From assembly GCF_963082655.1 (NCBI RefSeq), contig NC_081556.1, positions 4,007,265-4,071,264 of the forward strand: 64,000 bases of DNA, written 5' to 3'. Position 1 is the first letter of the stretch; every line of letters starts with the position of its first letter. The position numbers and the translations under genes were made by a program. The notes below the pieces were generated by a model. It was not told the DNA's origin. It ran no database searches and saw nothing but the letters and a program-made list of their open reading frames with translations. This document shows positions 21,191 through 32,459 of the stretch, piece by piece. This DNA is from Stomoxys calcitrans. Its lineage: Eukaryota; Arthropoda; Insecta; Diptera; Muscidae.

Positions 21191-21300
21191 CTAGGTTAGG
21201 TTGCAAAGAGGGTGCGGATATTAATCCGCCACATGCCACTATGGACTTACACCTAAGCCATTAATCGGCTTGTTGTGCGCTCTTCGCCCTAACAGGCAGA
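21191..21300 (-). repeat. LINE3-type 3' tail fragment ending in CCTAA repeats
   Basis: Shares GGATATTAATCCGC, ATGCCACTATGGAC and AATCGGCTTGTTGTGCGCTC (diverged in places) with 47362-47455, where the block terminates a LINE3 copy. On the minus strand it ends AACCTAACCTA, the same kind of tail as 28550-28560. Confidence 0.6.
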
Positions 21301-21681
21301 AAACCTTATAAATTTTTTATATCAGCATTTTTAATTCAAATATGATTCATTTCTTTGAGTGTGCGCACATATTTTCTTGTTAACTTCCTGAGCATAGCAA
21401 AACCACAAAAATTTTAATTCCAAGATTTGTTTGCCTTACTATATCTACAATATTTTAGCTCCATATCGTTTCTGGTTTGGATTGCGGTAACCATTTGTAT
21501 TTTTTTTTCTTTGAGATAAATAAATAAATTGAATTTCATTTATTAATTCTGTACACTATTTTGAACATAAATTTTATCATTAATAGGATTTTTATGAATA
21601 CCATTAAAGAGTTCTGTACCAAATTTCTAAAGAATTCCATAAGTAATGGGAGCAGTATTTGGAATACATAAATATGTTAAG

Positions 21682-22262
21682 TAGGGTTTTAGTGGCCGTC
21701 TACTCAGCCATACAAATACAGTGGTACAGTACCTTTTTAATATCAAATAGCGGCTCAGACAGAGTGGCCACTGTGTCGATAAAGTTAGCATGTCCGCCAA
21801 TGACAACGCATGACTGGGTTCGAATACTGGCAAGAAAACCCGAAAAATTTTTCTACGGTGATTATCCCCTCCTAATGCTGGCGACATTTGTGACGCACTG
21901 TACAGAGGAGGTCCCTTACAATTGAACTTTTAGGGTTTTAGTGGCCGTCTACTCAGCCATACAAATACAGTGGTACAGTACCTTTTTAATATCAAATAGC
22001 GGCTCAGACAGGGTGGCCACGGTGTCGATGAAGTTAGCATGTCCAAGTAGGGCACCATACGACTGAATTCGAATACTGGCAAGAAAACCCGAAAAAATTT
22101 TCTGTGGTGATTATCCCTCCTAATGTTGGCGACATTTGTGACGCACTGTACAGAGGAGGTCCCTTACAATGGAGCTTAAACTTGTTTCGGACAGCACTCG
22201 TTGATATAAGAGCAGTTTGCCTGTTCCTTAATGGAATGTTTGTGGGAAAATTTTGAATTTGC
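21682..22262 (+). repeat. Tandemly duplicated segment of 249 bp carrying two SINE1 heads
   Basis: The block TAGGGTTTTAGTGGCCGTCT starts at 21682 and again at 21931, with near-identical sequence between (TACTCAGCCATACAAATACA, AGCGGCTCAGACAG). Each copy contains a SINE1 head and body with B box GGTTCGAATACT or ATTCGAATACT; the second copy runs through the complete SINE 3' part to about 22262. The copies differ at several positions, so the duplication is not very recent. Confidence 0.75.
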
Positions 22263-22284
22263 AATTTAGCGGATCAGACAATAC

Positions 22285-22560
22285 GTAATTCATTCTGCCG
22301 GGAATTTTCGGAATACTAACAAGCCTTTGCTTGACCAAAGACACAGTTATCTCCAACCTAGCGACAGTGGTCACAACCATTTTTCTAGTCACAATATCCA
22401 CATGCATTAAGCAAGTGCATCAGATGGTGTCGGCGAGTCGAAGTGTTTTGAACAACAACACACATTTGCCAACTTTTATAAGTTCCTTGCTATGCCATTC
22501 CTTAAATAGAAAGCATTGAATATGATCTCGAGCTGGAATATGTTCGAAAAATCCCGAATA
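22285..22560. repeat. Dispersed repeat fragment shared with 28890-29015
   Basis: Shared words include ACACTTGCC/ACATTTGCC, AAGTTCTTTGCTATG/AAGTTCCTTGCTATG, AATAGAAAGCATTGAATAT and GAGCTGGAACATGTTCGAAAAATC with small changes. At the other site it forms the outer edge of a large inverted repeat. No coding potential seen. Confidence 0.6.
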
Positions 22561-22571
22561 GAAAAAAAATT

Positions 22572-22632
22572 CCTGAAAAAAAATCTATAGAAATAAAATT
22601 TTGACAAAATTTTCTATAGAAATAAAAACAAT
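22572..22632. repeat. ~30-bp 'CTATAGAAATAAAATTTTG' short repeat
   Basis: About two units of AAATTTTCTATAGAAATAAA in the orientation opposite to the longer array at 40222-40567. Confidence 0.6.
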
Positions 22633-23190
22633 CCTATAGGCACCCGATATATACTGTCAAGGTGAAACTGTATTCCAATTTTGAGAATGGCCAATCAATT
22701 ACAAACGGGTGTGAGTGCGTTCCTGGCAAGTCTTGTATTCCTGGTGAACATCCTAACGTCAAGGATAAGAAGACGAATATCCCTGGAAAGCACACCATAA
22801 AAATAACGATAGAGCAATACAACGCTACCCACATTTCGACGATGTTTTAAAGAAGCAATAGAGCTGGATACTCTACTGTCGCCAATCAACACCATCGCTC
22901 TCCGTTGAACACGGTCAACTTACTCCAAGGATGATTTTGGAGCTCCTCCCCTAATATGAGAGTTATATTCCATCTTCGGCCTGATGTAGGTAGTATAGAT
23001 ATTGAGAAGATCAGAAGAGGTGAAATATTTCTTGCACCTCTTAAGAAAGCCCAAGCACTTGAATGCTACTTTCGACACTTCAAATCTGTGTTTTAACCAA
23101 TGGACATCATAGTGTATCTTCATGCCCAGAACATCAAAAGCATCAGACTGCGAGACAAGAAACAGCACTGCGTCTTCTGTGCGTTAAAGT

Positions 23191-23506
23191 AAAATTGCAA
23201 ATTTTGCCCATGAACATTGCACTAAGGAACAGGGGCAAACTTCTCCCACATCAATGAGTGCAGTCCGATTCAAATTTAAGCTCATTGATAAGGGGCTTCC
23301 TTTTTATAGCCGTGTCTGAACGGCGTGCCGCAGTGCGACACCTCTTTGGAGAGAAATTTTACATGGCACAGTACCTCACAAATGTTACCAGCATTAGAAG
23401 GGGAAAACCACCACAGAAAATTTTTTCTGATGGTCTCGCCAGGATTCGAACCCAGGCTTTCAGCGTCATAGGCGGACATGGTAACCTCTGCGCTACGGTT
23501 GCCTCC
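23191..23506 (-). mobile_element. SINE1, full-length copy inserted in LINE2
   Basis: A 316-bp tRNA-derived SINE on the minus strand. Head at the right: A box TAGCGCAGAGG and B box GGTTCGAATCC as read on the minus strand. The body ends in GGGCAAAATTTGCAATTTT. The flanks TTAAAGT (23184-23190) and TAAAAGT (23507-23513) are an imperfect target-site duplication. The empty site is visible in the LINE2 copy at 42479-42495 (GCATTAAAATCTACTC), which supports a clean insertion. Confidence 0.9.
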
Positions 23507-23930
23507 TAAAAGTCTACTCGGTTCATTCTAACCCACTCGGAAATGGGTAACAAATCCTGGGATAGAGTCTTATCCATAATGCGCCTCCTGGGCACATGGT
23601 CGAATGAATATGGATCACAAAGACTACTGTCATCGGCAAACGAGTAGACTGGATTCGAACTCTAACCCAATAGATCGTCAATGAAAATAAGAAAAAGGGA
23701 AGGGGAAAGCCTTGTAACACATCTGCGGTCAATGTACACTCATCGGATGACAACCCATCTACAACAACTCGCACAGTGCGATCTCTGAGAAAGCTCGATA
23801 TAAAGCGAACGAAGTTATTACTGACTCCAAAAGCGACAAGCTTTGATAAAAGTGCACCGTGCCGGACCCTATCAAATGCCTTGAAGATATCCAGAGCCAC
23901 GACCTTACTCTCACCAAACTGATGGATAGA

Positions 23931-24348
23931 GCGACTCCATCGTTCCGACAAAAATGCCATTAGGTCTCCTGCGGAGCCCATACTGTCTGTCGCTAAGAAG
24001 GTCATTGAACTCCAAGTATCTAACAAGATGATGGTTAACCATACTCTCCATAACCTTTGAGAATGCGGAGCATATCACAATTGGCCGGTAATTCGCAGGA
24101 TTGTTCGACCCACCTTTTTTGGGAATGGGCTAAACCTTTGCGACTCCATCGTTCCGACAAAAATGCCATTAGGTCTCCTGCGGAGCCCATACTGTCTGTC
24201 GCTAAGAAGGTCATTGAACTCCAAGTATCTAACAAGATGATGGTTAACCATACTCTCCATAACCTTTGAGAATGCGGAGCATATCACAATTGGCCGGTAA
24301 TTCGCAGGATTGTTCGACCCACCTTTTTTGGGAATGGGCTAAACCTTT
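23931..24348 (-). repeat. Perfect 209-bp tandem duplication inside LINE2
   Basis: Unit 23931-24139 is followed immediately by 24140-24348; by eye the two units are identical along their length. It duplicates an RT segment (SERWSR...NHHLVRYLEFNDLLSDRQYG part). Either a recent duplication or an assembly artefact. Confidence 0.85.
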
Positions 24349-24980
24349 GCAACCTTCCAATGCACCGGGAAAACTGCCGCACGTTAAGCAAAATGGAAAA
24401 CGGTTGCGTAGCGGACGAGCAAGCGTCGAAGAACACTTACAAAGGACAAGTGTTGATATACCGCCCGGGCCCGGAATTTATTAACATCGAGATCCGCAAA
24501 GACCCTTTAACTCCACGTGTTCGAAAAAATATGTGAGGCATCGAACTAGGTGCACTATCAATCACGGGGAGTGGTTGATTGCTAAACGGCAAAGAGGAAT
24601 AGCCTGCAAAACATTTCAGTCAGCAGATTTGCTTTTTCAATCGGGTCAGTGAATATCTGATCAACCTTAACAAGAGTTGGGATTCCCGATGGGTTGCCCT
24701 TTACTCTTTTTTACGAATGACCAAAAGCCCTTCTTCCCCTCGGAGAAGCTATAACTTTGGCACAAAGACGCTGTTCGTAAAGAAACTTTTCGTGTCTAAG
24801 TACTCTGGCAAACGAAGTTCTTGTCTGTTTGAACGGCATTTCGGTATTGCCTTTTTTGTTCAGACGTCAAGTCCTAAATGCATCCTCTTTTGATCTGACA
24901 GCATCTCTGCATGGCCGGATAAACCAAATTTTATCCTTTAAACGATAAATTCTTAGTCGGAATGAATGATCTCATTCCTA

Positions 24981-25147
24981 TTAGGTTAGGTTAGGTAAGA
25001 GTGGCAGTCCTTTACAGACTCACTTAGACAATTTTATGTCCATTGTGATACCACAGTAGCGACAGACCAAGGCTTCTGGCGGAATTCGAACCCACGACCC
25101 CTGCACTGGTAAACCAAGCACTCTACCAACTCGGCTAGCGGGGCCCC
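24981..25147 (-). mobile_element. Second tRNA-derived SINE (SINE2) with LINE3-type tail
   Basis: The minus strand reads a tRNA-like head: GGGGCCCCGCTAGCCGAGTT, with A box TAGCCGAGTTGG (25137-25126) and B box GGGTTCGAATTCC (25093-25081). A tail follows that closely matches the 3' end of LINE3 at 28489-28560, including CTGTGGTATCACAATGGAC and GTCTAAGTGAGTCTG, and finishes in three CCTAA units (24995-24981). It is inserted in LINE2 sequence. Recruitment of LINE3 enzymes through the shared tail is the expected mobility route. Confidence 0.85.
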
Positions 25148-25304
25148 CTCCCATTAATATTACTTCCAGCTCCATTTCTGTAGCAGCATTAACGTATCGG
25201 TTTAGAAAACAAAGTTTCCAATTAAAATGCTGGAAAAATTCGTTGAGCTCAGCCCAACGTGCTCTTTCGTATACAAAAATTGACCGCACGCTAAAATGGT
25301 GCAG

Positions 25305-25525
25305 TGCGCAGTGCCAAGAGGCGCAAGGACATTAACTACATACCTCTTAGGGTGCGAAGTTATGAATAGGTCAAGAGTGTTATGTTGGTACCCTTCGACA
25401 CATGAAATGTGTGCGCAGTGCCAAGAGGCGCAAGGACATTAACTACATACTTTTCAGGGTGCGAAGTTAAGAATAGGTCAAGAGTGTAATTTACCCATGG
25501 TACCCATCGACACATGAAATGTGTG
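25305..25525. repeat. Direct duplication of ~107 bp in LINE2
   Basis: The segment starting TGCGCAGTGCCAAGAGGCGC occurs at 25305 and 25412. The copies share AAGGACATTAACTACATAC and GACACATGAAATGTGTG; the second has a few extra bases (TTACCCATGG). Confidence 0.75.
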
Positions 25526-26000
25526 TCGGTTCATTCACATGTTGCATCAGGCCATTCTGCGCGGCAATTAGCTCGGCGTATTGACCCTCCGGAGTCGTAT
25601 GTCTCGAATAGAAAAGTCCAAAGGAGATGTGGGCATTGAAATCACCAGCAACAACGATTTCACTGTCCGGAAAATCCTCTAAGATTGTATTTATTGAGTC
25701 AGAAAGGGAGTCAAAGCCGCTTAAGGAAACCTCCCTTTCCCAGTTTGGATTTCTATATATAAATCCGAAGGTACGTGTGTTCCAATCCTAAATTTAATCC
25801 AAAATAGAATTAAATTCCGGATCTTGTGAGCCCAAGTGTTGCTGCCTATGGAACACCATATCATTACGCACATATAGCACAAGGTCTTCTTCTGACTGTT
25901 AGAGCGGGATACACACACAGTAGACATAATTCTGGAATGACCACAATAGGGTGTACCATCGGGGACAGCGAAGCCACCAGGCATATTCATATTTGGCTAA

Positions 26001-26990
26001 TTTACTTAATGGATTCCACAGCCACCGACGTTTAAAGTTTCAGTTCCAATGAAATAGATGCGAAATGGATACCTGCATGTGGTTGGCAACACACATACAA
26101 TCACCCAAAGATAACTTGCAGTTAGCAGCTACTCTCATTAACCTTCAGTTAACCGCAAAGCCATTCATTTGGTTTACAACGTAACAAACTTTTCATTTTA
26201 TACAGTTCAAATAAATTTTGAGATCTGTTCTCTTAAAATCAGATAGTTAACAATAAATAAGCAAAATAAACAACAAATATGAAAAAAAAAACTAAACCAA
26301 AATGGCATTTAATACCTGTTCTAATATGACATAATTGGTAATTTTTTCAAAAACGAGTTTTCATTTTGTTCACACATTTTCCTCTAAACAAGCTGTGCAA
26401 GACAATCACCCCGCACCCTCTATGAAAACTCAATTAAAACTAATGCTTGTTTGTGTTCCCTGTCTCATGTGCAAAAAATCCATCATCCATTATTAAAGCG
26501 GCTATGATTTTCTTTTTCTTATTTTTGTTAAACATTTTTGTTCAAAAGAAAATTTAAATGCTTGATTTGTATTCTTGCACTGCAGGCATTAAATCAGCCT
26601 ACTTTTATTAGCCTCCCCCATGCTACTACAATAGGAGCCGTATGCCAAGGCAATGAGTAACTTACTTTGATAGTTTTATTGCAAAAGCCATAAACATCAT
26701 GGCCCAATGTAAACATTCTAAGGTGAAAAATAAAAATTATAGGCGGCATATGAGCACAATTGTGGCAAATCATAATAGTAAATTAATCAAAAAGCAAGAA
26801 AATAGTTCATTTCTGAAAGAAAGACGAAGAAAAAAGCTTGCACTCAAGCAACTCAATGAATATGAAATTTAGAAAGAAAGAATCCATGCAGTTAAGATTA
26901 TGATATGCTCCTCTGTCAACTAACTCTGCCAACCCTCTACCTATCCATACTAAAAGATATGTTGCAAGACCGTATCGAATAACATAGCTA
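26001..26990. other. A/T-rich non-coding stretch
   Basis: No gene or recurrent repeat family recognised between the LINE2 and LINE3 relics. Confidence 0.45.
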
Positions 26991-27452
26991 AAGATAACTA
27001 CAATAATCAGCTGCAAGAGAGCCATTGGCAAAAGTTGGGGGTTTAGACCGCGTGTCATGCATTGGGTATATACTGCAGTTGTCAGACCTATAGTGCTATA
27101 TGGTGTTTTGGTCTGGTGGACGGCGCTTCAAAAGTCCACTTACTATTCAATATCCACTCGGATAAAAAGGATGTCTTGTTTGTGCATCACAGCCTCATCA
27201 TCACACTGAGGACGACACCATCTGATGCACTGAATTTAATGCTACATCTAATGCCTCTGGACATTGTGGCTACCTAAATTCCAGCGACCACTGCCGTCGG
27301 GTTAATTGAGCTTTCTCATTGGTCATGCGGCGACTACGGACACTGTGTTATCCTTGATACAATATTCGATGTTCCAGACAGTGTGGATTACACCCTACCT
27401 GTGCCGCTTTTTGATAAAAAGTACTGCCCCCTGATAGAACCGATTGGAACTA

Positions 27453-27689
27453 TTGGGTTGCCCAAAAAGTAATTGCGGAATTTTTAGAAGAAAGTAAATT
27501 CATTTTTAATAAAACTTAGAATGAACTTTAGTCAAATATACTTTTTTTACACTTTTTTTCTAAACCAAGCTAAAAGTAACAACTGATAACTGACAGAAGA
27601 AAGAATGCAATTACAGAGTCACAAGCTGTGAAAAAATTTGTCAACGCCGACTATATAAAAAATCCGCAATTACTTTTTGGGCAACCCAA
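27453..27689 (-). mobile_element. Mariner-type MITE, copy 2, inserted in LINE3
   Basis: A 237-bp element with TIRs TTGGGTTGCCCAAAAAGT and the complement, flanked by TA at 27451-27452 and 27690-27691. The orientation is opposite to copies 1 and 3: the ATAGTCGGCG-type block lies near the right end as GTCAACGCCGACTATAT. It interrupts the LINE3 relic between its RT and RNase H parts. Confidence 0.92.
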
Positions 27690-28488
27690 TACAATATTCC
27701 TGGTAATAAAAGTTACATAGACTTCTATACGGATGAATTCCAAACTACACGACCGGTGCGCTTTGTATACTCTAAAGATCTAGAACTGGTCATATCGAAA
27801 AGGTTACCCCATCACTGCAGTGTATATCAAGCGGAAAGCCTTGCAATTAAGGAAGTGATGGAATGGCTAAGATATAATGTCATTACAACGATTGGCGTAA
27901 ATATCTTCTCAGATAGCCATTAAATCCCTGAAGAAAAACCGCCCTCGACTGTCGCAGATCTCTCAACGAGATGGCTGAACAGTTCAAAATTCATCTATTC
28001 TGTGTGCTGGGTCACAGAGATATCCCAGGGAAATGTAAAGCGGACGAGCTTGCGAGAATAGGAACTACCCTTTACATTCCAGGAATATTGGAATCTGTGG
28101 GTATGCCTCTAGCGACATGTAAGCTAAGTTTTCAGCTCCAGGGCCGAGGGACAATGAATGATTGATGGTCACAAAAAGGGGGCTGCGAGCATTCCAAATC
28201 TCTGTGTGACCTGTCATTCATCATGACAGGTCACTGTCTAATCGGAAAACATGCAGACAGATAACAACGACTTTTGCAGAAGCTGTGCATCGAAGAAGAA
28301 GAGACTACAGAACACCTTCTGTGTGTGTCTCCCGCACTAGCAGTCAGAAGGAGTTCCACTTTAGGTTCTTATTTCTTTGAGAACCTATCTGATTTAGCGG
28401 ATGTGAACATTCGCAAATTGTTGGGCTTTTAAAAGCGATCTGGATGGTTCAACGGTAAGAACTAGAAGGCATCTTCCTTCTTGTGTTC

Positions 28489-28560
28489 CTGTGGTATCAC
28501 AATGGACGAAAACGTCTAAGTGAGTCTGATGGCAGACTGCCAATTAAACCTAACCTAACC
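28489..28560 (+). repeat. LINE3 3' tail shared with SINE2
   Basis: CTGTGGTATCACAATGGAC, GTCTAAGTGAGTCTG, GACTGCCA and a CCTAACCTAACC end match the tail of SINE2 (reverse of 24981-25055) with only small differences in between. Confidence 0.85.
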
Positions 28561-28562
28561 CA

Positions 28563-28931
28563 GTTAAGTGTGTGCTATTCTCAAAACACTTTGACTGGCA
28601 TGGTGGATCGTGATTTCTGATACACCATGTATCTTCATCAACACAGTTGTCAAATTTATGCGTTTGTTGCTCTTAACATTGATGATTAGTTTGTATTAAA
28701 AGAGTGGAAATTAAGGCTTTCTTCACTCCTACTGTGCTAAGGAGAGTTATAGATCTCATTGAGCACTGTTTCGAAACAAAAAGGTGCTCTTCACCGTACT
28801 CAATAGTAGTTGGGTAAGTAGAGCACCTTAATTAATTTGACAAAGGAGTTGGTGAAGATACATGACGTATCAGAAATCACGATCCACCATGCCAGTCAAG
28901 GTGTTTCGAAAACAGCACACACTTGCCTAAC
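28563..28931. mobile_element. Long inverted-repeat (foldback-like) element
   Basis: Arms of about 80-84 bp at 28563-28642 and 28848-28931 are inverted copies of each other. Shared core: GACTGGCATGGTGGATCGTG and ATTTCTGATAC, plus CATGTATCTTCA(T/C)CAAC at the inner edges. The loop of about 205 bp contains a further palindromic pair (GGTGCTCTTCACC... GAGCACCTT). No ORF. It starts two bases after a LINE3 tail. Classification as a foldback or MITE is inferred. Confidence 0.75.
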
Positions 28932-29015
28932 TGTTGGAAGTTCTTTGCTATGGTATTCTTTGAATAGAAAGCATTGAATATAATCACGAGCTGGAACATG
29001 TTCGAAAAATCAGGA
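28932..29015. repeat. Outer edge repeat, matches 22440-22555
   Basis: Contains AATAGAAAGCATTGAATATA and GAGCTGGAACATGTTCGAAA, found with few changes at 22505-22550. Confidence 0.6.
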
Positions 29016-29935
29016 AAATCTTAATATTAAAAGATCAACATTAAAGAGCGCAAACAGACAATTCTTTTTGTTAGAGGATCAAAGTAAAATTAAGTACTTT
29101 TCGGTACATACACTTTATACACTATTGCTGATACTTGAACTTGAACTTTTTCTCTACACATATATGCAATGAGTTACTTCAATTTTTGAGAAGAAGCTTA
29201 GCCTGGACGAACGGCTTTTTCTCATATGTTCGAGAAAGTACAACAACCTCAGATAGGACTATGCATCTGTATTACCTAAATGCTCATTAGCCTACTGTCG
29301 CGTCTTATTAATGATCGTCTCAATAATAATGATTGTCGTGCCATGCAAATGTTCTTCAACACCGTTTTTTTCGTAATTTTTTACTATATTCCTCTGCGTT
29401 GTTAATAATTCGCTTTAATATCATTGACAGCAGGGTAATTTGAAATAATATTCAAATTTAGTTCGAATGTCTGCATTTATTGCCGCCTATTTAAATCATT
29501 CTCTTTGTGTTGTACAACATTTATTTGACTTGTACAAGATTTGAAATGTGATACACGAAATTCACGAATAACCAGTAACTAGATGCCAAACACATTGTCA
29601 TTATGTATTTTTCAAGAAATTTGATAACAAAAATGATGACTTCAAAAAGCGTGCTACAATAAAATATTACGCTGTGGTAACTTGTTTATGGAATAAGCAA
29701 TTATTGGCCATAAACTTTGCATTACTGGGACATTTTGTTAATTTACGTATTTTGTTTTTTGTTAAAACAATTACAAAGCAATACATTATAATTAAAAAAA
29801 AGAAGAAAAAGAGCTGGGCTGAAAGGAAATTGAATGAAATGGGGCTTAACAACAAAGGCAAAATGAAGAATGGCTGGTTTCAGTACTAACTAGACTTCAC
29901 AAACAAAAATATAATAAGAAAAATAAGCTAACTTC
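29016..29935. other. A/T-rich non-coding stretch
   Basis: No gene or recurrent repeat family recognised. Confidence 0.45.
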
Positions 29936-29939
29936 AGTC

Positions 29940-31610
29940 TAGGCGAGTCCGATGGGCTTCCCACCCACTACCAGCAACTTACACACACGAACTTAGTAGA
30001 AGGGTACAAGTAAAAAATGTCTGCCTATTCAGACAAAATTGAAGCTTCGTGGCGCCATAGAAGACTTATCGTGTGATTGGTTATAGATCGATTTGGACCA
30101 TTCTAACCACGGTTGTTTGAAGTCATAAGATCGGAAGATCGGTTTGAATGGTAGCTACAACAGGTTACAAACCGATTTGGATCGTATTTGGAACAATTGC
30201 TGGAAGTCTTAACAGAACACTACCTGCACTATTCTTAACAGAACACTTCAGCCACATCGGACAAAACCGTGGCTCTTAAGGGCTCAAAAAGTCAAATCGG
30301 GAGATCGGAATTTATGGGAGCTATATCAGGCAATTGACCCATGTAGCCCATACTTATCATGTTGGAGGTCCTAAAACAACACTACGTGCAGCCAAATCAT
30401 ATAATAAATAGGGCTTCCACGACCTCAAGGCCTCAAATCAAGGGATCGGTCTATCTACCATCGATATCCCAAAATGATCCGACCTCAACCAAATCCGAAA
30501 CGAATATCGAGAGACATTATATAGCACTGTTCCAAATTCCAGCGATTTCGAGCAAAAAATGCAACTTCTATGGGCTCAAGATTCCAAATTGGAAAACCGG
30601 TCTATGTGCCGTCGAGAAGCCTAATACAGCGCACCGTTCTAAATTTCTTCGAAATCGGGTAACAAATGCACCTTCTATGGGCTCAAGACCCCAAATTCGG
30701 GAGATCGATCTATATGCCATCTATATCTCAATATGATCCGAATGTCGACCAAACACGACACGAATATCAAAAGGTCTAATATAACCGACTATTCCAAAAT
30801 TCTACGAAATCAGGTAAAAAATTCACCTTCTATGGGCTCAAGACCCCAAAATCGGGATCTGTATCGCAATATGATCTGATGTCCACCAAATTCGACACGA
30901 ATGTCAAGATACCTAATTAAACACACTGTTGTAAATTCCAGTGAAATCGGCTAAAAAATGCAACTTACATGGGCTCAAGACCCATCTATATCCTAATATG
31001 GTCCGATCTCGGCCAAAATTTGACACGAATATCGAGAGATCTAATGTTACACACTGCTCTAAATTTCTGCGAAATCGGGTAACAAATGCAACTTCTATTT
31101 GCTCAAGACCCTAAAATCGTGAGTCCTATCTATATGCCATATATGTCCCAATATGATCCGCTCTCGACCGAATTGGACACGAATATCGAGAGGCCTAATA
31201 TAACACACTGTTCCAAAATCCGGCGAAATCGGGTAAAAAATCGATCTTCGGGGGCCTCAAGACCGCAAAATCGGGAAACCGATCTATATGACATCTAACT
31301 CCTAATGTGATCCGATGTCGCCCATACTTCATACGAATATCGAGGGGTCTAATAAAAGCCACTCTTCCGAATTCCAGCAAAATCGGGAACAAATTCTTCT
31401 TCTCTTTAGTCTTAAGACCCTAAATCGTAAGATCGGTCTATATGATGAGATCGAACCCTATTTGGATACACCAAATATGGTTCGATCCCGACCATACTTG
31501 GCACGGTTATCGATGGACCTTTTGCAACCTACTGTACCGAATTTCATCACAATACGAGTAAAATCTGCACCTTTTATGGACTTGAGATCCAAAATCGGAA
31601 GATCTAATTT
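29940..31610 (+). repeat. Family A element, diverged subfamily, long array
   Basis: A T1-like opening (TAGGCGAGTCCGATGGGCTTCCCACC in pieces, about 29940-29965) is followed by monomers. The early ones keep GTCAAATCGGGAGATCGG. The later ones form a distinct subfamily with TCTATGGGCTCAAGACCCCA, CGATCTATATGCCATCTATA and CGACACGAATATC at a period near 155 bp. The 3' end passes directly into family C. The peptides open in single frames are not conserved between monomers. Confidence 0.7.
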
Positions 31611-32415
31611 TGCGTGACTAACTGACTGGCTATTTACCGCGCAGTCCAAAGTTAGAATCATGAAATTTGACACGAATATTGGTCAAGGGTCATAGGCACG
31701 GTATAAGACGCTATTTGGTAAAGGTAAAAATGGTGACCATTTGGCTGGGGCGAACCAAGAGGGATAGAATTATGGGAAATTATTTGCGCCCAAATTAACG
31801 AGCATCTAGAAAAAAAAAGATTTGTTTGAAAAAATCTTAAAATCGTACCGGAAGATGGTTTAATAGTACGTTTAGTTCCGAATTTGGTACTATTTGGTAC
31901 TTTCTTTGTAAATTGAGCTAAAGATCAGAATTGTGGTACATTTGGACAATTGTACATTTTGGTACAAAAACGTACCAAAAAAGACTTAGAAAGTAAATTT
32001 CGCATGGGACGATGGGATAGAGCTAGACATTCGAAATTTGGCTTAGATGGAAAAAACTAAAAAATAGTTTCAGAAACGGCAGGAAACATACCGCAATTGG
32101 TACCATTTAGTACTTTCTTTACAGATTGAGCTAGATCGCAATGTGGGTACAACTAGGAAATATATGATGAGAGACTTAATGATTTTACCAAATTTCGTAC
32201 ATCGTTAAACGAAAAATAGTGCAAAGTTGTACGAAACAGCATATCTACATCCAAAGCGAAAGTCGGCAGCTAGAATAGAGCTATTTGCTATGTTGTACAA
32301 AATGCGATATGTAGTAATCTTATCAGAAGTGGAAGAAAACGTAATAATAGTGCTGTAGTTGGTACCATTTTGTACTCTCTTTACATCAAAATTGGAAAAC
32401 AGAAAGCGCAATTAG
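31611..32415 (+). repeat. Family C (GTAC-rich) repeat, copy 1
   Basis: Opens with GCGTGACTAACTGACTGGCT and ATCATGAAATTTGACACGAAT, then a series of GTAC/GGTACC words and TTTGGTACTTTCTTTGTAAATTGAGC-type blocks at about 31895, 32111 and 32370. The matching second copy is at 60795-61690, with the same opening. Short frames only; no protein recognised. Confidence 0.7.
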
Positions 32416-32459
32416 CACCCGATTTCCCCAAAATTTAGAATTTAAAGTTTTGCTAAGGG

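Larger units (their letters stand above)
22640..26000 (-). pseudogene. Decayed jockey/CR1-like LINE (LINE2) with nested SINE insertions
   Basis: Minus-strand polyprotein remnant. From the 5' side (right): endonuclease pieces at 25990-25520 (GDFNAHISFG region near 25650), RT pieces at 24700-23520 (LSDRQYGLRRR, VALDIFKAFDRVRHGALLSKL, SFLRDRTVRVVVDG), then 23168-22905 (VLGMKIHYDVHW, RPKMEYNSHI) and a terminal part to about 22640. Many frameshifts and stops are present. It is split by SINE1 (23191-23506) and by SINE2 (24981-25147), and carries tandem duplications at 23931-24348 and 25305-25525. A related fragment is at 40975-42737. Confidence 0.8.
27000..28560 (+). pseudogene. Decayed I/LOA-like LINE (LINE3): RT end, RNase H and 3' tail
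   Basis: Plus-strand relic. The RT C-terminal region is at about 27007-27300. After the MITE at 27453-27689, an RNase H-like region follows (about 27690-28100), recognised by DGS-like, KEVMEWLRYN, FSDS-like and HRDIPGKCKADELARIGT segments spread over frames. A Cys/His-type C-terminal region lies at 28230-28340 and a tail ends in CCTAACC at 28560. Frameshifts and stops are numerous. The RNase H domain separates this family from jockey and RTE types and suggests the I/LOA/R1 group. The minus-strand copy at 47362-49165 is related. Confidence 0.75.

Noticed and set aside
23191..23506. Possible tRNA gene (A and B boxes present)
   Set aside because: The boxes belong to the head of a 316-bp SINE with target-site duplications. 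The same applies to the heads at 24981-25147 and 63244-63560.
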